64,000 nucleotides of DNA from Bidens hawaiensis (taxonomy: Eukaryota; Streptophyta; Magnoliopsida; Asterales; Asteraceae): contig JAIQDT010000232.1 in the NCBI GenBank assembly GCA_021521415.1, positions 620,001-684,000 on the forward strand, read 5' to 3'. Each line of letters starts with the position of its first letter. Position 1 is the stretch's first letter. The translations under genes were made by a program, and so were the position numbers. The notes under the pieces were generated by a model that saw only the letters and a list, made by a program, of their open reading frames with translations, did not search any database and was not told the DNA's origin. Of this stretch, positions 20,933 to 33,600 are shown piece after piece.

Positions 20933-22309
20933 TGTAAGGCCCCGATCCCGGTGCCCTACTTGAACGTTGGATTTAATAATAACATTGTTTTAAATATCAG
21001 AGTTAATTAAAACTTTTCACGGAATATAAAACTTCAAACATATATTACATAATCATTCAAATCTTTCCAAAATAAACAATTTTTGTCTTTAAACATATTT
21101 TATAAAATCATTTTAAACACCACAACATACTTCTCAAGATGCTAGTATCTTCAGTCCAATGCCATGTGTCCTTATTCAAGCGAGCTGCCTCAGCCTATTC
21201 ACCTGCGTGTATACTTAAAGTCAGCTACGCTGAGTGAGTTCTAGCTAATCAGACAACATACAGTACGTTCACATACTTACATATATACGTATCCGAAGAT
21301 ACATATTACATACTTAACCTGCTACCTTTCTTTCATTCTTACATACATACTTTCATTCTTTCATACTTTCATACTACATGCATAACTATCATTACCATCT
21401 CAGATATTTGCAGGGTCTGTTCCCTTTCTTTTATATCTCAGATATTATTAGGGTCTGATCCATTCTTTCCGTACGACCATACATACGTTTCTTTACATAC
21501 ATATTTCATTATATACTTTCATACATACCCATATAACGTTCATACACATTCAAATGTCATACACATTCACATATCATACACTTATCACTTAAGGTAAGTG
21601 TATTAACTATTCACATTGAGTATGCACGCAGCCCCGAAAACATAACAAGGAAATGGGGTTAGAAACTCACCTGAACTCGGTTCCTCTCATAGTTAATGGT
21701 AACTCCTTTATTTAACTGGGCACGGATAACTGTATAACAATTACACGTATCAATCAACTATCACTATCCATATCGTATTTCTAGTTTAATATAACCCTCA
21801 ACGAACGGGGGTCCTGGGGCAGCGCCCCTGGTGTAACATCCTAAAATTTTAATGATGAATAAAAGAAGTTATGTTTAGTGATTTCGCGTAATTGATTAAT
21901 GTCGGGGAAGGAGCGGGTCTTGGACTTGGATTAATTGAGATGGGTTAAATGAGAATGGGATTTCAGGGATATAAATACCCCCAAAATCCCAAAATATCTT
22001 CATTTTCCCCACCCTCCTAAACACACACATACACACACACCAAGCACACCCAAAACCGCCGCCGGCCGGGCCGAGAAAGAAGGAAGGATCGAGCGAGGTC
22101 CGGGTAAGAGAGAAAGATCAGTGGTGATACCAAGATAAACGAGATCCAAACAAGCTCAAAAGGTATGATTCTTGATCTTGGAAGTTTAAAGATCCGAGCT
22201 TTTAGTGTATAAACGACCGAAAATGGTCGGGAAGTATAGTGGGTGGTATTGAACCTTAACAAGGGTGTTAAAATCGCCCGAAATGTTGATCAGAAACCGA
22301 AACAGCGGA

Positions 22310-22660
22310 CATCTGGGCAACTTCGCCTTCATCTGGGCAACTTCGCCTTCATCTGGGCAACTTCGCCTTCAAGCGATGAACTTCGCCTGCAAGCTAAGTT
22401 CGCCTGATGATAAGTTCGCCTGAGGTTTAACTTCGCCTGATGATAAGTTCGCCTGAGGTTTAACTTCGCCTAAAGCCAAGTTCGCCTAAGGTTTAACTTC
22501 GCCTAAAGCTAAGTTCGCCTGAGGTTTAACTTCGCCTAAAGCTAAGTTTGCCTGAGGTTTAACTTCGCCTAAAGCTAAGTTCGCCTGAGGTTTAACTTCG
22601 CCTAAAGCTAAGTTCGCCTGAGGTTTAATTTCTCCTAAAGCCAAGTTCGATTAGAAAATA
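22310..22660 (+). repeat. LTR-embedded tandem array, AAGTTCGCCTGAGGTTTAAC unit
   Basis: First three copies of CATCTGGGCAACTTCGCCTT, then about eight copies of a ~40-bp dimer (CTAAGTTCGCCTGAGGTTTA followed by ACTTCGCCTAAAG). More homogeneous than its counterpart at 18300, indicating recent expansion. Confidence 0.93.
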
Positions 22661-23189
22661 AATTAAAAACCTAATGAAAAATGGCTGGCCAGCTCAACCC
22701 CAGCCAGGGGCTCTGCCCCTTGGACCCTGCTAGGGGCTGCCGCCCCTAGACCCCTCTGCCAGGGGCGCTGCCCCCGGACCCCCGTTCGTTGTGGGTCATA
22801 TAAAGATAGAAATACATTATGAGAAGTGATAGTTAATTGATACGTATACTTGTATACAGTCAGCCGTGCACAACTGAAGAAAGGGATTACGATTAACGGT
22901 GAACGTAACCGTGTTCAGGTGAGTTTCTAGCCCCACTTATGTGTTATGTTTTCGGGGCTGTGTGCATACTCAATATGTTTGTTAATACGCTTATCCTAAG
23001 AGATAAGTGTATGCTTATGTGGATAATGTGAAATGTATGAATGATTGCTTGATGATACGTGAACGATCTTCGGATATTGCACGTACTGTCAAGTTGTAAC
23101 GTTATGTATAAGGTAAGTATGTTATGTATGTTTATGTGTATAAACGTGATGAAGTTAAGAAAAGAAAGAAATGATAATGTATGGTTGTA

Positions 23190-23485
23190 TGGTTACGGAA
23201 AGGGCACCGAGCCCTAATAATACTCGAGGTATGAGGTATGGTTGTATGGTAACGAAGAGGGAATCGAACCCTACTAATATTCGAGAACTAGGGAACCGAA
23301 CTCTACTAATATTCGAGGAAAGAGGGTACCGAGCCCTAATAATACTCGAGGAAGGAGGGTACCGAGCCCTAATAATACTCGAGGAAAGAGGGTACCGAGC
23401 CCTAATAATACTCGAGGAAAGAGGGTACCGAGCCCTAATAATACTCGAGGAAAGAGGGTACCGAGCCCTAATAATACTCGAGGAA
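23190..23485 (+). repeat. LTR-embedded ~30-bp tandem array
   Basis: Same unit as at 19190 (ACCGAGCCCTAATAATACTC), with five near-identical copies at the 3' side. Confidence 0.93.
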
Positions 23486-25151
23486 TGTAGGGCGTAATGC
23501 TCTTTATAACGTAAGATATGAAGGTAAGTTAATACAAAAGAAAGTAAGAAAGTATGAAAGTAAGAAAGTAAGAAGGTATTAAAAGTATGAAAGTATGAAT
23601 GAAAGAATATAATGTTATGTGAATGGTATGATTATGTGATTATCTAGAACTCACTCAGCGTAGCTGACTTTTAGTATGCACGCAGGTGAGTAGGATGAGG
23701 CAGCTCGCTTGAGGAGACACCTGGCACTGAACAAGAGTCTGGCATCTGAAGACTTATGATGTTTTAATTTTAATGTTTAAATGTGAAAGACAAAGGATGT
23801 TTTGAGACAAGTTATGAAATATTGTAATGTTTTATGAAAGTTTTATATTCCGCGTAAATGTTTTAAGTAACTCTGATATTTAGAACTGTGTTTATGAGTA
23901 AATCCAACACGAAAATAGGGTTACCGGTAACGGGGCCTTACACCTGGCAGTGGGATTCTAGGGGCGGCAGCCCCTAGCGGGGTCTAAGGGGTAGAGCCAT
24001 TGGCTGGGATTAAGCTGCTAGGTCAGCTTGAAAAAATTTTATTTTCATTAACTGACTAAACACAAACTTTTATTAGAATTCTTAAATTATTATTTTATTC
24101 GCTAACTCATTCGCTATGACATTCGCTAACTCATTCGTTATGATGAATGACTTCATTCGTTATAGCGAATGGCCTGATTCGTTAAGAAATCTTCATTCTG
24201 GTCTAAGTATCATTCATTACACCATTCGCTATCTCATTTGCTATGGTAGCTGGTTCCTTTCGCTATAATGAACGGCTAGATTTGTTACTTTATCAAAGAG
24301 AATGATGAATAATGAATGAGTAGTCCATTCGTGACATCTATTAGACGAATGAAGGGTTCATTCGTTACGTATACATTCTCATTCGTTATTGCCTAACGAA
24401 TGACCAACGATTGGTTCAATCATGAAGAATGAGCATCAATCTTATCCAAAACTTTGACTATGGGGTCAAAGTCAAAATTGTCAAGAACAGAAGTAGTCAA
24501 CGAATACTGGATTTGCAATTAACATTCAAATCGCGATGAAACAACACGATTTTGGTACTGTTCAGCTCGTAATCACCTCACCAACAAACCCCAATCATCT
24601 AAACATTAAATCATTAGTTTAAATGGTGAGTTTGATCTATAGACGTATTCGGCCAACCGTTTGGTTAATTAACCCATCTGATTTTAACGAATTTCAGCGA
24701 TAATCATTGAGTTGAATTTGTTTTTCACCACATATGTGTAGATCTAGTAATACTAAACGAACCGAACAAGTTTTTGTTAATGAACGTACCTTAAACGAGT
24801 CGGTTTACGGACACGATCTAATCTTGATGTAATTTTTGGCTCGTTATGATGCTCTAACACTAACAAGCTCGGGTTTTACCTTCAGATTTTTGCTCGGGAT
24901 ATAGGAGGGTGTTTGTGTGTGTTTTTAAAGGTGTAGGCTATGGTGTTGAGATGAATAAAAATGGAAATGCTTAGGGTTTAAGCGGTATTTATACTCCCTT
25001 AAGACCATGGACCTAAGGCCCATTCCATCCCTTATTCCATCTTTTTGGTGACCAAGCCCACCCTCTAATAGTTTATTTATCTAAACCGATAAACAACACA
25101 TTATTGACTAAACGAAATTTCCTTTATTATTATAGAAAGTAGGATGTTACA

Positions 25152-26595
25152 ACCTATCTGAGTATCATCTCGTTTCTTGCATCCCGTGACATTCAAATTT
25201 GCATACTCAAAATAGCAAAGATCTATTTCCACACATTCCCAAACCAATAACAGTTGCTATAAGGTAGTGCAACTGTATTATAGCCTTCCAATCTTCCATT
25301 GTTGCACAGAAATAAGAAACCATAAAAGACCCGGATAAGATATGCTATTGACTTAAATCAATAAAATGGCAAAACTGGTGTCATCTTTCCTTGTAGGTAA
25401 CCTATGTAATTATTCAAGTTTGTTTGTAAAAGCTAGTATAAATTCGTTTTAACCACAACATTTACTACTTATTAGTTTGTAAAATTTGTATAACCCGTGC
25501 CCTTCAAACTAACCCCATTATCCCAAACTAAACAACATTCGTGTTTCTTGTGTCTTTGGAATGAGTTGATTTTTTTATGCAGATCTTTTTAAATTCACCT
25601 TGTGAACATTGTTATAAATACAAATAAATTTTGATATACTTAACCAATTCAACCCATTACCTTAATATTTTACCCATTTAATAATTTTGATATGCTTAAC
25701 CAATTAACCCATTTCATTTGCTGCTCCTTAATATTATACCCATTTAAGCCTCTTAAGTTAAACAACAAATTACATGGATTTTAAAAATGAATAAAATACC
25801 TTTGAAAAACAACAAAAGTTGAGTGAGAGTTCTTAACATCACGAATTTTCCCCTTGAAAACAATTCGAGTTGCATGAAACCAAACACATATAATTAGAAA
25901 CAAATTAAGATATCAAGTTAATGACAAAAAGCATGTTAAAAGGATGGGGTTTTAAGGACTTGTAAACGCAGACAAGTCGGGTTGATAAAAGGTTAAAACA
26001 TATAAAAGTTGGTTAATGTTGTAAACGGGTCGGATTAATTTGTGAGTGACAGACTGACTAAATACCTCTTTTTAAGTGTAGGTGCCATTTATGATATAAC
26101 ACATGGAGCAATGATATCTTCATGCTTTCTTAAAAGGATGACAACCAAATAAACATACTATTAGATTGTGTTAAAAGAATGGGATACAATTATTTATGCC
26201 AAATTGATAAAACAAAAAAGGAGTATTTACTTGCATGGCTATGTACTCTTTAGAGAGAGAGAGAGAGATCATTGAGAGTGAGTGTTAAGGAAAATGTTCG
26301 GACCCTAGCTTATATTCTTCACAAACCTAAAGATCGGAAGAAACAAATAATGAACAAAGAGCTTTTTAGATCACCCACTATATTTAGCTATGAAGTTTTG
26401 ATCAATGATTGAGATAAGCAATTTGAAATATTGATTAATATTAATAAAAATAATAATAATAATAATAATAGACAGAAAACCTAAAACCGAACATGAGAAG
26501 TAGTAGTTGATTCCAACGAAAGTCTGTTTAGATGAAGACATAACATTACCGGATGCAGATTTCATTACACCGCATGATTGCAATTATTACCGCCA
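25152..26595. other. AT-rich, non-coding region, probably interior of a Helitron fragment
   Basis: No ORF with recognisable similarity. Contains a GA run (about 26251-26269) and an AAT run (26441-26470). It may be the downstream interior of the minus-strand Helitron whose 5' end lies near 26990, but no 3' hairpin/CTAG end was found in the window. Confidence 0.4.
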
Positions 26596-26990
26596 TGGAA
26601 AGCCTCTGGCTGTGTCTAGATCAGAAAATTGAGAACGGAGGAGACAAAACTGTAGATCTTAGCAAGAATCCATTGAAGCTCAGATTTCTCGACCTGTATC
26701 AAAATTAAACACAAAGGAGTGGAAGAAGTGGGCGGAGTCAACAGTTGAGTTTTCTTTTCAGAAAAGATCGTAGAGGAACCGGTGGAATATTTTCTCTCAC
26801 TGTTTTTTATGCTTTTAAGAGATCTGGGTTTGCTATTTGAATTTTTAATCAAACCAGAGCACGCGGGATCTGTTGGTTTGGAAACATCTACATTACAAAG
26901 TTGTACTGTACGCATCAAGAGTAGTAAAACTCTTAAAATTAAGAGTTTTTCACAAAAGACCATTTTTCCCATCCTATATACATTTTAATA
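26596..26990 (-). mobile_element. 5' part of a Helitron-like element (minus strand)
   Basis: Read on the minus strand from about 26990, it shows ATATAGGATGGGAAAAATGG, then CTCTTAATTTTAAGAGTTTT, parallel to the 5' end of Helitron 2 (9465-9525: TATAGGATGGGTAAAAGTG, then CTCTTAAAAATAAGAG). 5'UTR-like sequence follows. The 118-residue minus ORF in it has no recognised domain. The exact TC start is not clear. Confidence 0.45.
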
Positions 26991-27004
26991 TATATATATA
27001 CACA

Positions 27005-29350
27005 CTAGTAAAAACCGGCGCGATGCGGCAACTACAACAATTTAAATGTGGTGCTCGTAAACGAAGAGATAATTGTTACAGAAAATCACATGATGTTTGA
27101 AATCAAAATACAACCAACAAAACTTCAAATTAAGTTGATTGAATCTCATACACAAATACAATCATGATATGCCACCACATTCCTCGTAAATTGTCTCTTT
27201 GGTTAATACTGGTGCTCCATTCATTGCACGTCTGCACCAGTCGCTGCATGATCATTGTGTTTTTATATAAATTTATTCCTTTAAATGAAAAAGGAAATCA
27301 AGAATAAACAGGTCAAATAGTTAATGGGTCAGATTATATAAATTTTGTACAGATCAAAATGAGACTTTTGACCCTTCTACCCATTTCCTTTTCAAGCCAT
27401 TTAAATTACACAAAAAGTAGTAAGTTTATAGAAACATGATCGATTGTGAAATGTGCATCACATGAACTTTATTTTTATATAAATGCAGGAAAACTTCTTA
27501 TGCACTATATTGACATGTACATTCTTATAAAAAAAGCTTTTAAATCACTATTAATGATTCTTATGGAATGTAGTGACATGAACAAAATTCTTTGTAGTAA
27601 AAAATTTGACTTTTGTTGTCAAAGAAAATTTAAGAATTCAAAAAATAAAATCTCTTTTATATATTTTAGAAAAAATTGGTCTGGTGTTAAACTGCAAAAG
27701 GTATCTCCATACTTCAAGGGCACATAAATCTATCGAGTATTGACGATACCAGTTCCAATATAACGGAATGAACATGATTTGAAAATCCAAGTGCAAATTT
27801 ACATTCATCAAAGACAAATGAAAACTGAATAAATAACTTATAATCCGTTAACCGAACCAAAACTTATCATTAATCAAATTAACATTCATTTGTATGTAAT
27901 AACCAAAATAACTGAACTGAACTTCGACAAATCTTTCAATGAAAAACTACTTTAATATTGACTTAGGAAACTGATTGTAAACTACTTTAATTTTTCTGTT
28001 AAAAAACTAAGCACAAATCTATTCTAATTCAAAAGTGCAACTCAAATTTTCTTTTCGTTATGGAAAACCAAAGCCTGTTTTTGTTTAAAACTTTAAATAC
28101 AATCAAAATTGCATGTAGAAATAAAAATGTCAACTCACACACATTTAGGCCAGGTTTATAGAATTTCTAGATATAAGGAGGCTCAAATGTACTAATTTAA
28201 CTATGTGTTTACGCCGGCAACGATGTCACCGACTCTAAAAGACTCATTCTGGCCAGCCTAGAAATCACCATATTTATACATTAGTAATTGTGCCCCAAAC
28301 CAAAACGACTATTTTCTTAAAAGACCATTTCTGGCCCACCAAAATCAACACTTTCAAAAGACTTGTGGTCCAAACCCATTATTACCGAACATGTTCGGGC
28401 GTGAACCCATTGTTAGCGATAATCGTAGCCAATTTAATCATGATAGTAGATTAATTTTTAACCCATCTTAACTAACCATATTCATTTGTGTTCATGAACT
28501 GGCTGTTTATAATGTTAAGAAACATGACGAACACAAGCATGTTCTTAGCCAAAAAATTATTGAGCAAAAACTATTTATTGTAATTCAAAAGGTTTTACAC
28601 CACGGATCCAGGTAATTGCATCCAGAGAAAATTAAAGATTGATATTTACACAAATTACGATGAATTTTAAAAATCCTAGAACAAATCCAGATGCAAAATT
28701 TGAACCCTGAAGGAGGTATAAGTTAAAGTCAATACAAATTTAACCAAGACAATACCTCAAGGTGAGATCTAGATTCCACATGATACACCTCAAAGAAAGA
28801 CCTCTTGGCTGGTAGACCAACATCTTTCTTTGTAGTTTCATTCAGATCTTCTAAAATTGATATTTTATCATAGCCTGGGTCACCTGGATCAACCATCAAA
28901 GAAAATAAGTTAAAAATGTGCAACACCACTAATAATTTCTAAAAAATATTCACTACAAAAAATACATACAAGGGCAGCCTGGTTCTTCAAATCAACAATA
29001 TAGAAATTCCATGCACTAATTCCGCAAATATACTCTTGGAAGAGAGAATAGCGGATCCTAGATGCTCCATGCTTAGAAACAAACGAAGGCAACACAGAGT
29101 CTGATAAACATAAACATGGATGAAGTAATTCCACGAAGAATTAAGTATAAATTTATAGGACAACCACACATATTAGTAATCTATTTAACAAAAAAACACA
29201 CAAAGTGAAAGGAAAGAGAAAGATCTAATCGCGTTTAGAGCTCGATCTCAGCTCATAACTAGTTTTTCAAAATCAAGCTCGATTGGGCTCGGCATGTTTA
29301 TTATTTTTTAATTATTATAACTACTATGTATATTAATTAGTTAAATCATT
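27005..29350 (-). mobile_element. Helitron-like element 4 (minus strand), interrupted by copia A
   Basis: The 3' end on the minus strand is GCCGCATCGCGCCGGTTTTT then CTAG at 27008-27005: a hairpin-forming GC segment, short spacer and CTRR terminus. No 5' TC end was found before the copia insertion at 29351, so the left-over may continue elsewhere. It carries two exon-like segments (28756-28893, 28970-29100). The rest is AT-rich and non-coding. Confidence 0.5.
28756..29100 (-). pseudogene. Two captured exons of an unrecognised gene
   Basis: Minus strand. The first segment (29100 to 28970) follows a TTTATCAG acceptor and ends before GTATGT. It reads FVSKHGASRIRYSLFQEYIC, then GISAWNFYIVDLKNQAAL. 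The second (about 28893 to 28756) ends before GTATTG and reads VDPGDPGYDKISILEDLN, then ETTKKDVGLPAKRSFFEVYH. The two join in frame if the second starts at GTTGATCC, but the base pair before that is TG rather than AG, so that acceptor is lost. The continuous, amino-acid-balanced reading frames and splice-like borders argue for real former exons. I do not recognise the protein family. No start codon, promoter or other exons were found. Confidence 0.5.
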
Positions 29351-30483
29351 TGTCGGTCCCTCTCAATAGGATATATCACTCACAATAAATGTCGCAATCC
29401 ACACTATAAAGTGTTGAAAAGAAGATTAACGACCTACTATATAAGGTAAGAACAATAATATGTTAACGGCGGAATCACTAACACATTAGATATTGCACAA
29501 TAAATGCTAAGTTACAAACACAGACATTAACTCAAAATATTTTCATTATAGAAAGATTCATACAAATGCAAATCGATTAGGGTTTATGTAAGGAATGTTT
29601 GTCCGTAACTCCGTACAAATTAAAGAACAACCGTCACACTCAATGTCAGGAATATTATCACGATATTTCAGGGTGTGTGTCCATAAGAGGCGTGCCCTAG
29701 ATTATTCATTTATAGGCCTGCCTCCTGACAGACGCCATTCCTTTTTAGAAACCCTAATGATTGGTACATAATCAAAAATTATATTACAAAAATTCTAAGT
29801 GCAAAACAGGTTTTCGAGTAAGCTTCGAAACTTTTGTTTTCTTCGAGCAGACCTGGTAACAAAGTGTGCTGGGAAACAGTTCTCCGGGTAGACTTTACTT
29901 AGAATATTTTCATTAGAAAATATTCTCCTAGCAGAATTCAATCCTCTTGATCATAGCAAACTTTGCTCGATATGCTCTTACGAGCAAACTTGTTCTTCAT
30001 AATCCCTTCAACTCTTTGTCAATAAATAACTTATTGAACAAACTTCAAGTGTGCTAGTAACACTGTAGACTGTGCTGGGAACACTGTAGCTTGCTCAGAG
30101 TTGAACCTTGCTAGAGAGTCCTTAGAATATTTCTTGATCAACTTTATTCAAGCATGCTGAGACCACTGTTTATTAATCATAAACCTCGCTTATTCATCCA
30201 AATAACTTGGTATCAGGTTGGTTTTGCTAAGGGTTTGTTAGGAAATAAACCTTGCTTGACAAGAAGAACAACCTTGCTAGACAAAGTGAACCCTACTCGG
30301 ATTGGCACTAAAGAGGACTTCAAGAAGAGAACCTTGCTCGGAAGGCAAAATACCTTTCTAGGATAAGTAAAACCATGCTCGGATGCCCAAGTGTGCTCGG
30401 TATCCATACTTAGCCATATTTAGAGAGGTTGAGAAGATTCCAATCTCTCTTAGGTCTTTTCTCAACACATCTTCGACCCAACA
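29351..30483 (-). repeat. Copia A 3' LTR
   Basis: Plus strand TGTCGGTCCC...CGACCCAACA, so the minus-strand LTR is TGTTGGGTCG...GGGACCGACA. Rich in CCTTGCTAG / GTGTGCTCGG motifs between about 29940 and 30410. Confidence 0.93.
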
Positions 30484-30500
30484 ATCTTCCCCTAGATTGG
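30484..30500 (-). promoter_or_regulatory. Polypurine tract of copia A
   Basis: The minus strand immediately before the 3' LTR reads CTAGGGGAAGAT, a purine-rich tract suited to plus-strand priming. Confidence 0.6.
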
Positions 30501-30660
30501 AACACCTCAGCTGTCCCAAAACATCTCTAAGGTTACTTACATTTAGTCAAAATACACATCAAATCTCAAAATCAAATTATATATCAAAATCAAAATATTA
30601 AAAGTGGAAATTCTGTCTAGTGGACATTACAAAGAAAAACTTAAGCTAAAAACGTAATCT

Positions 30661-33600
30661 TTATCTTCTGGAGCTTGAAGCTGCTTGTCTTCTTTCCAAG
30701 TTCACACTTCCGACTCTTTCTTTGAACACAAACAATTTCTGATGATGAGCGTGGTTGTTAGGCAGATTCCACCTCAAAATGTCGTTTAAGTCATATTGTT
30801 CTTTATAGTCAATCCTTGCAATCCTACCATTTCTCTGGACTTCATGGTTTGGCCTTGTCATCCTTCTTCTCATACTTATGCACACCATCATGTTGGCCAG
30901 AGGATCTTTGATCTTCATCTTCGAAATGTAATCAATCTCAGCATATTTGATGTCCCTCGTCCACTAGATTCTTTTGTTCCTCTCAAATTCAGACAATTCC
31001 ATTTTTCTTTTCTTGCTCAATATTGGGAACCCTTTCCTTGCCTCATTCTTTAGATGTTTAGACAATTTATTTTGTTGTCTACCTGAAAACCTATGGCTAT
31101 AATGGTAATAAAAAGATCTAGGTTTGCCATCTCCTCCAGTTGTTCCCTTTTAAACTCAGCAAAGTCATCTTTGAAAATTATCTCCTTTAACTCTCCACTT
31201 TTCATTATTACCTTCAATGTTTGAGACACTGAATCATAAAAGAGCTTTTTGGGAAGGTCCACATCAGATGGTAGCCTCTCTTGTCTTTATTGTGCATCTC
31301 TAGTTGTGGGAATCTGTGCTCTTGAGGCTAAGGGCCTAGAAGGAACTGCCTTTTTGGGTTTAGTGGCCCCCAATTCCCCAAATTTCTTCATAAACATGGA
31401 GATCACCATCTCCACTGGCATAGCCATCAGATCAGAAAAGTTTTCACCTCCTTCTCTTGCTAGCCTTGCAATCATACTTAGCACTCTTTCATCTCCTAGT
31501 TGTCCAGCAGGTACAAACCTCACTCCACCAGGTCCTGCTTCAAAGTTTATGGGATCCCTCTGCTCAGCCTCTAATCTTTCCCACTCAGCCTTCTCTTCAT
31601 AAAATAATTGCTTCAGTTGAGCTTTTTGCAGTAAAGCAAACACTTTTTCATTCATCCCTTTGCTCATCATTATCCCTTTTAGTGTCTTGATCTTAATTTC
31701 ATCATCCCATGGATCTAGATGTTCAACTGGTTCAGGCTTAACTTCCACAATACTATGGATTTTGGTGGCTTTTGATGATTCATCTTTCTCTTTGTCATCC
31801 TTCTCAAGCTCATAAAGGTATAAAGCTAGTTTTTCACTTCCTGCTCATTCCTTGAATTTCATTAAAACTCCCCCTAGCATTCATCACTCTATCAAGCATT
31901 TTCAACTGTTCATCCTCCCATCTGTTCTTCTTTTCATCCTTTGTCTTTTCAGCTAAGGTCACAATTCTTGGTCTTTTAGCATATTTAGCTAGTTCATCTT
32001 TCATTGACAGTTTGTTGAAAGAAGATTCCACTTTTGCTTTTGATAGGCTATCAACTAACTTCATTGCCATTCCCTTTTCAACTAGGTATTTGCACTTGCC
32101 TCCATACCTCTTCATTAGCTCATCAATTTTATCTTTTTTGCTTGCCTTCTATTTTCAGTCGTTCATGTTCCTCCTTATTCACCCTTTCCATATTCAAGTT
32201 ATAGTGTTCTTCCAAAGCATCAAAACTAGTCGTACTCAAGTCCTTATCGGACAGACCATGTAATCTCCAATAGTTCCTATATTTCAAGGAATCTCTATTT
32301 TTCTTCTCTATCCTTTTCTTTATATCATGTGCCTCCTTATCAACTAGTTTTTGCAACTCCTCATTTGTCAAAGGAACCAAAGTTTCAAACCTGTGTCCAT
32401 GCCTAATAAAGCTTATGACTAACGGATTATTTTTCATTGCATTGTCCAAACTTTGCTGGATGTTCTCCCTTTGTTCATCAGTCATTTCAATCAATGGGGA
32501 GATAACAGTTTGAGCCTTTTCAGCTCCATCATTAGCATTATAACCATCAACATTGTCATCACTTTTAGTGTCATCATATTTTTCATTTGAATCATCCAAT
32601 GCTTTGATTTTTGGCTCATTCAGATCAGGTACAACTTCTGGCATAACAACCTGTATAGGAACAGCCATCACAGGGCTTTCATGTTCATTTGGGCTTTCAA
32701 AAGTGTACTCTGGTTCATCAGACCTTTTAGCTCTTTTCTTTGATTGATCTTCATCATCATCAGTCTTTTCATTAATCTTTCTCTTTCTTGTATATATCTT
32801 TCCAAATTTTTTTGAGGTTCATCATAATAACTCCACTCATCAGGAGGATTAATCTCAATATCTTATTCAACATCTTTAGCCCATTTCTTTGATGCAATAT
32901 TTGTCAATGATTCTTCAGCCTCATCAGGCACCATTTGCTTAAGTGAATTATCATTAGTAGGTTCAGCAGTGGTTGGAGTTTTGGCTTCAGGTTGAGGTTG
33001 ATTGAGCTTGCTTATAACAAGAGCTAAGGTGTTATCAACCTCTTCAGCTTGTTTCATTTTAATCAACACTTCAATTACTTACTGTTCAACTTCACCTTCT
33101 TGATATAAAGTTTGTGCAATGTGAGCTTGTTCAAACAAGGTATCCTGCTCACCAAATTCTTCAGCATTCATGGATTGGGCATTTCTTTCCCTCTCCAATG
33201 TTTCATGTAAAATACCAGCTTGCCTCTTGGCAGCTTGTTCAGCCATCTCATATCTTTCAAGCATGTCATCAACAGATTTACCCTGTGTATCAACAAGTGT
33301 TTCTTCATCAGTTTCCATAATGGCTTTCCCCTTTTCTTTTCTACTTCTTTCTTCCTCTGATTCAGTGGGGAAATTTTCAATGTCGTCCATTAGATTTTTC
33401 ATTTCCTCTTCATTCTTAACCTTCTTGGAATCTTTATCATGCATTTCTTCTTCAGTCAATACTAATTCCTCAGTTTCTCCTCCTTCATTCATCACAACAT
33501 CAGTCAAAGTTTCAGTGCCAACAACATCAGTTGCTATGGCTTCAGTTGTCAAAACATTTTCAGTCGTTACCACAATTTGATCAATATCCACGTCCTTCTC

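Larger units (their letters stand above)
21832..23942 (+). mobile_element. Inner solo LTR, same family, opposite orientation (2111 bp)
   Basis: TGTAACATCC...GGGGCCTTACA flanked by perfect TSD CCTGG (21827-21831, 23943-23947). It is inserted inside the GC-rich island of the outer LTR. TATA box at 21970-21977. It shares with the LTR at 17619 the island at 22690-22790, the CCCCGAAAACATAAC-complement motif (22930-22970) and the CTCGAGGAA array. Being nested, it is younger than the outer LTR. Confidence 0.96.
20933..25151 (-). mobile_element. Outer solo LTR, chromovirus family (~2.1 kb plus nested insertion)
   Basis: On plus it begins TGTAAGGCCCC and ends GTAGGATGTTACA, so it lies in minus orientation. 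Flanks are ATCTA (20928-20932) and ACCTA (25152-25156), a TSD with one mismatch. Removing the nested element (21832-23942) and one duplicated CCTGG leaves about 2103 bp, nearly the inner element's length. The minus-strand TATA box is at 24986-24993. A tandem array of ATTCGTTA/ATTCGCTA units occupies about 24095-24420. Confidence 0.9.

Noticed and set aside
26616..26972. 118-residue minus-strand ORF as a gene
   Set aside because: Begins within the Helitron 5' terminus; composition and position look like UTR/intron sequence, with no known domain.
27446..27727. 93-residue plus-strand ORF
   Set aside because: Lys/Phe/Ile-rich chance ORF in AT-rich DNA, on the strand opposite to the Helitron and its exons.
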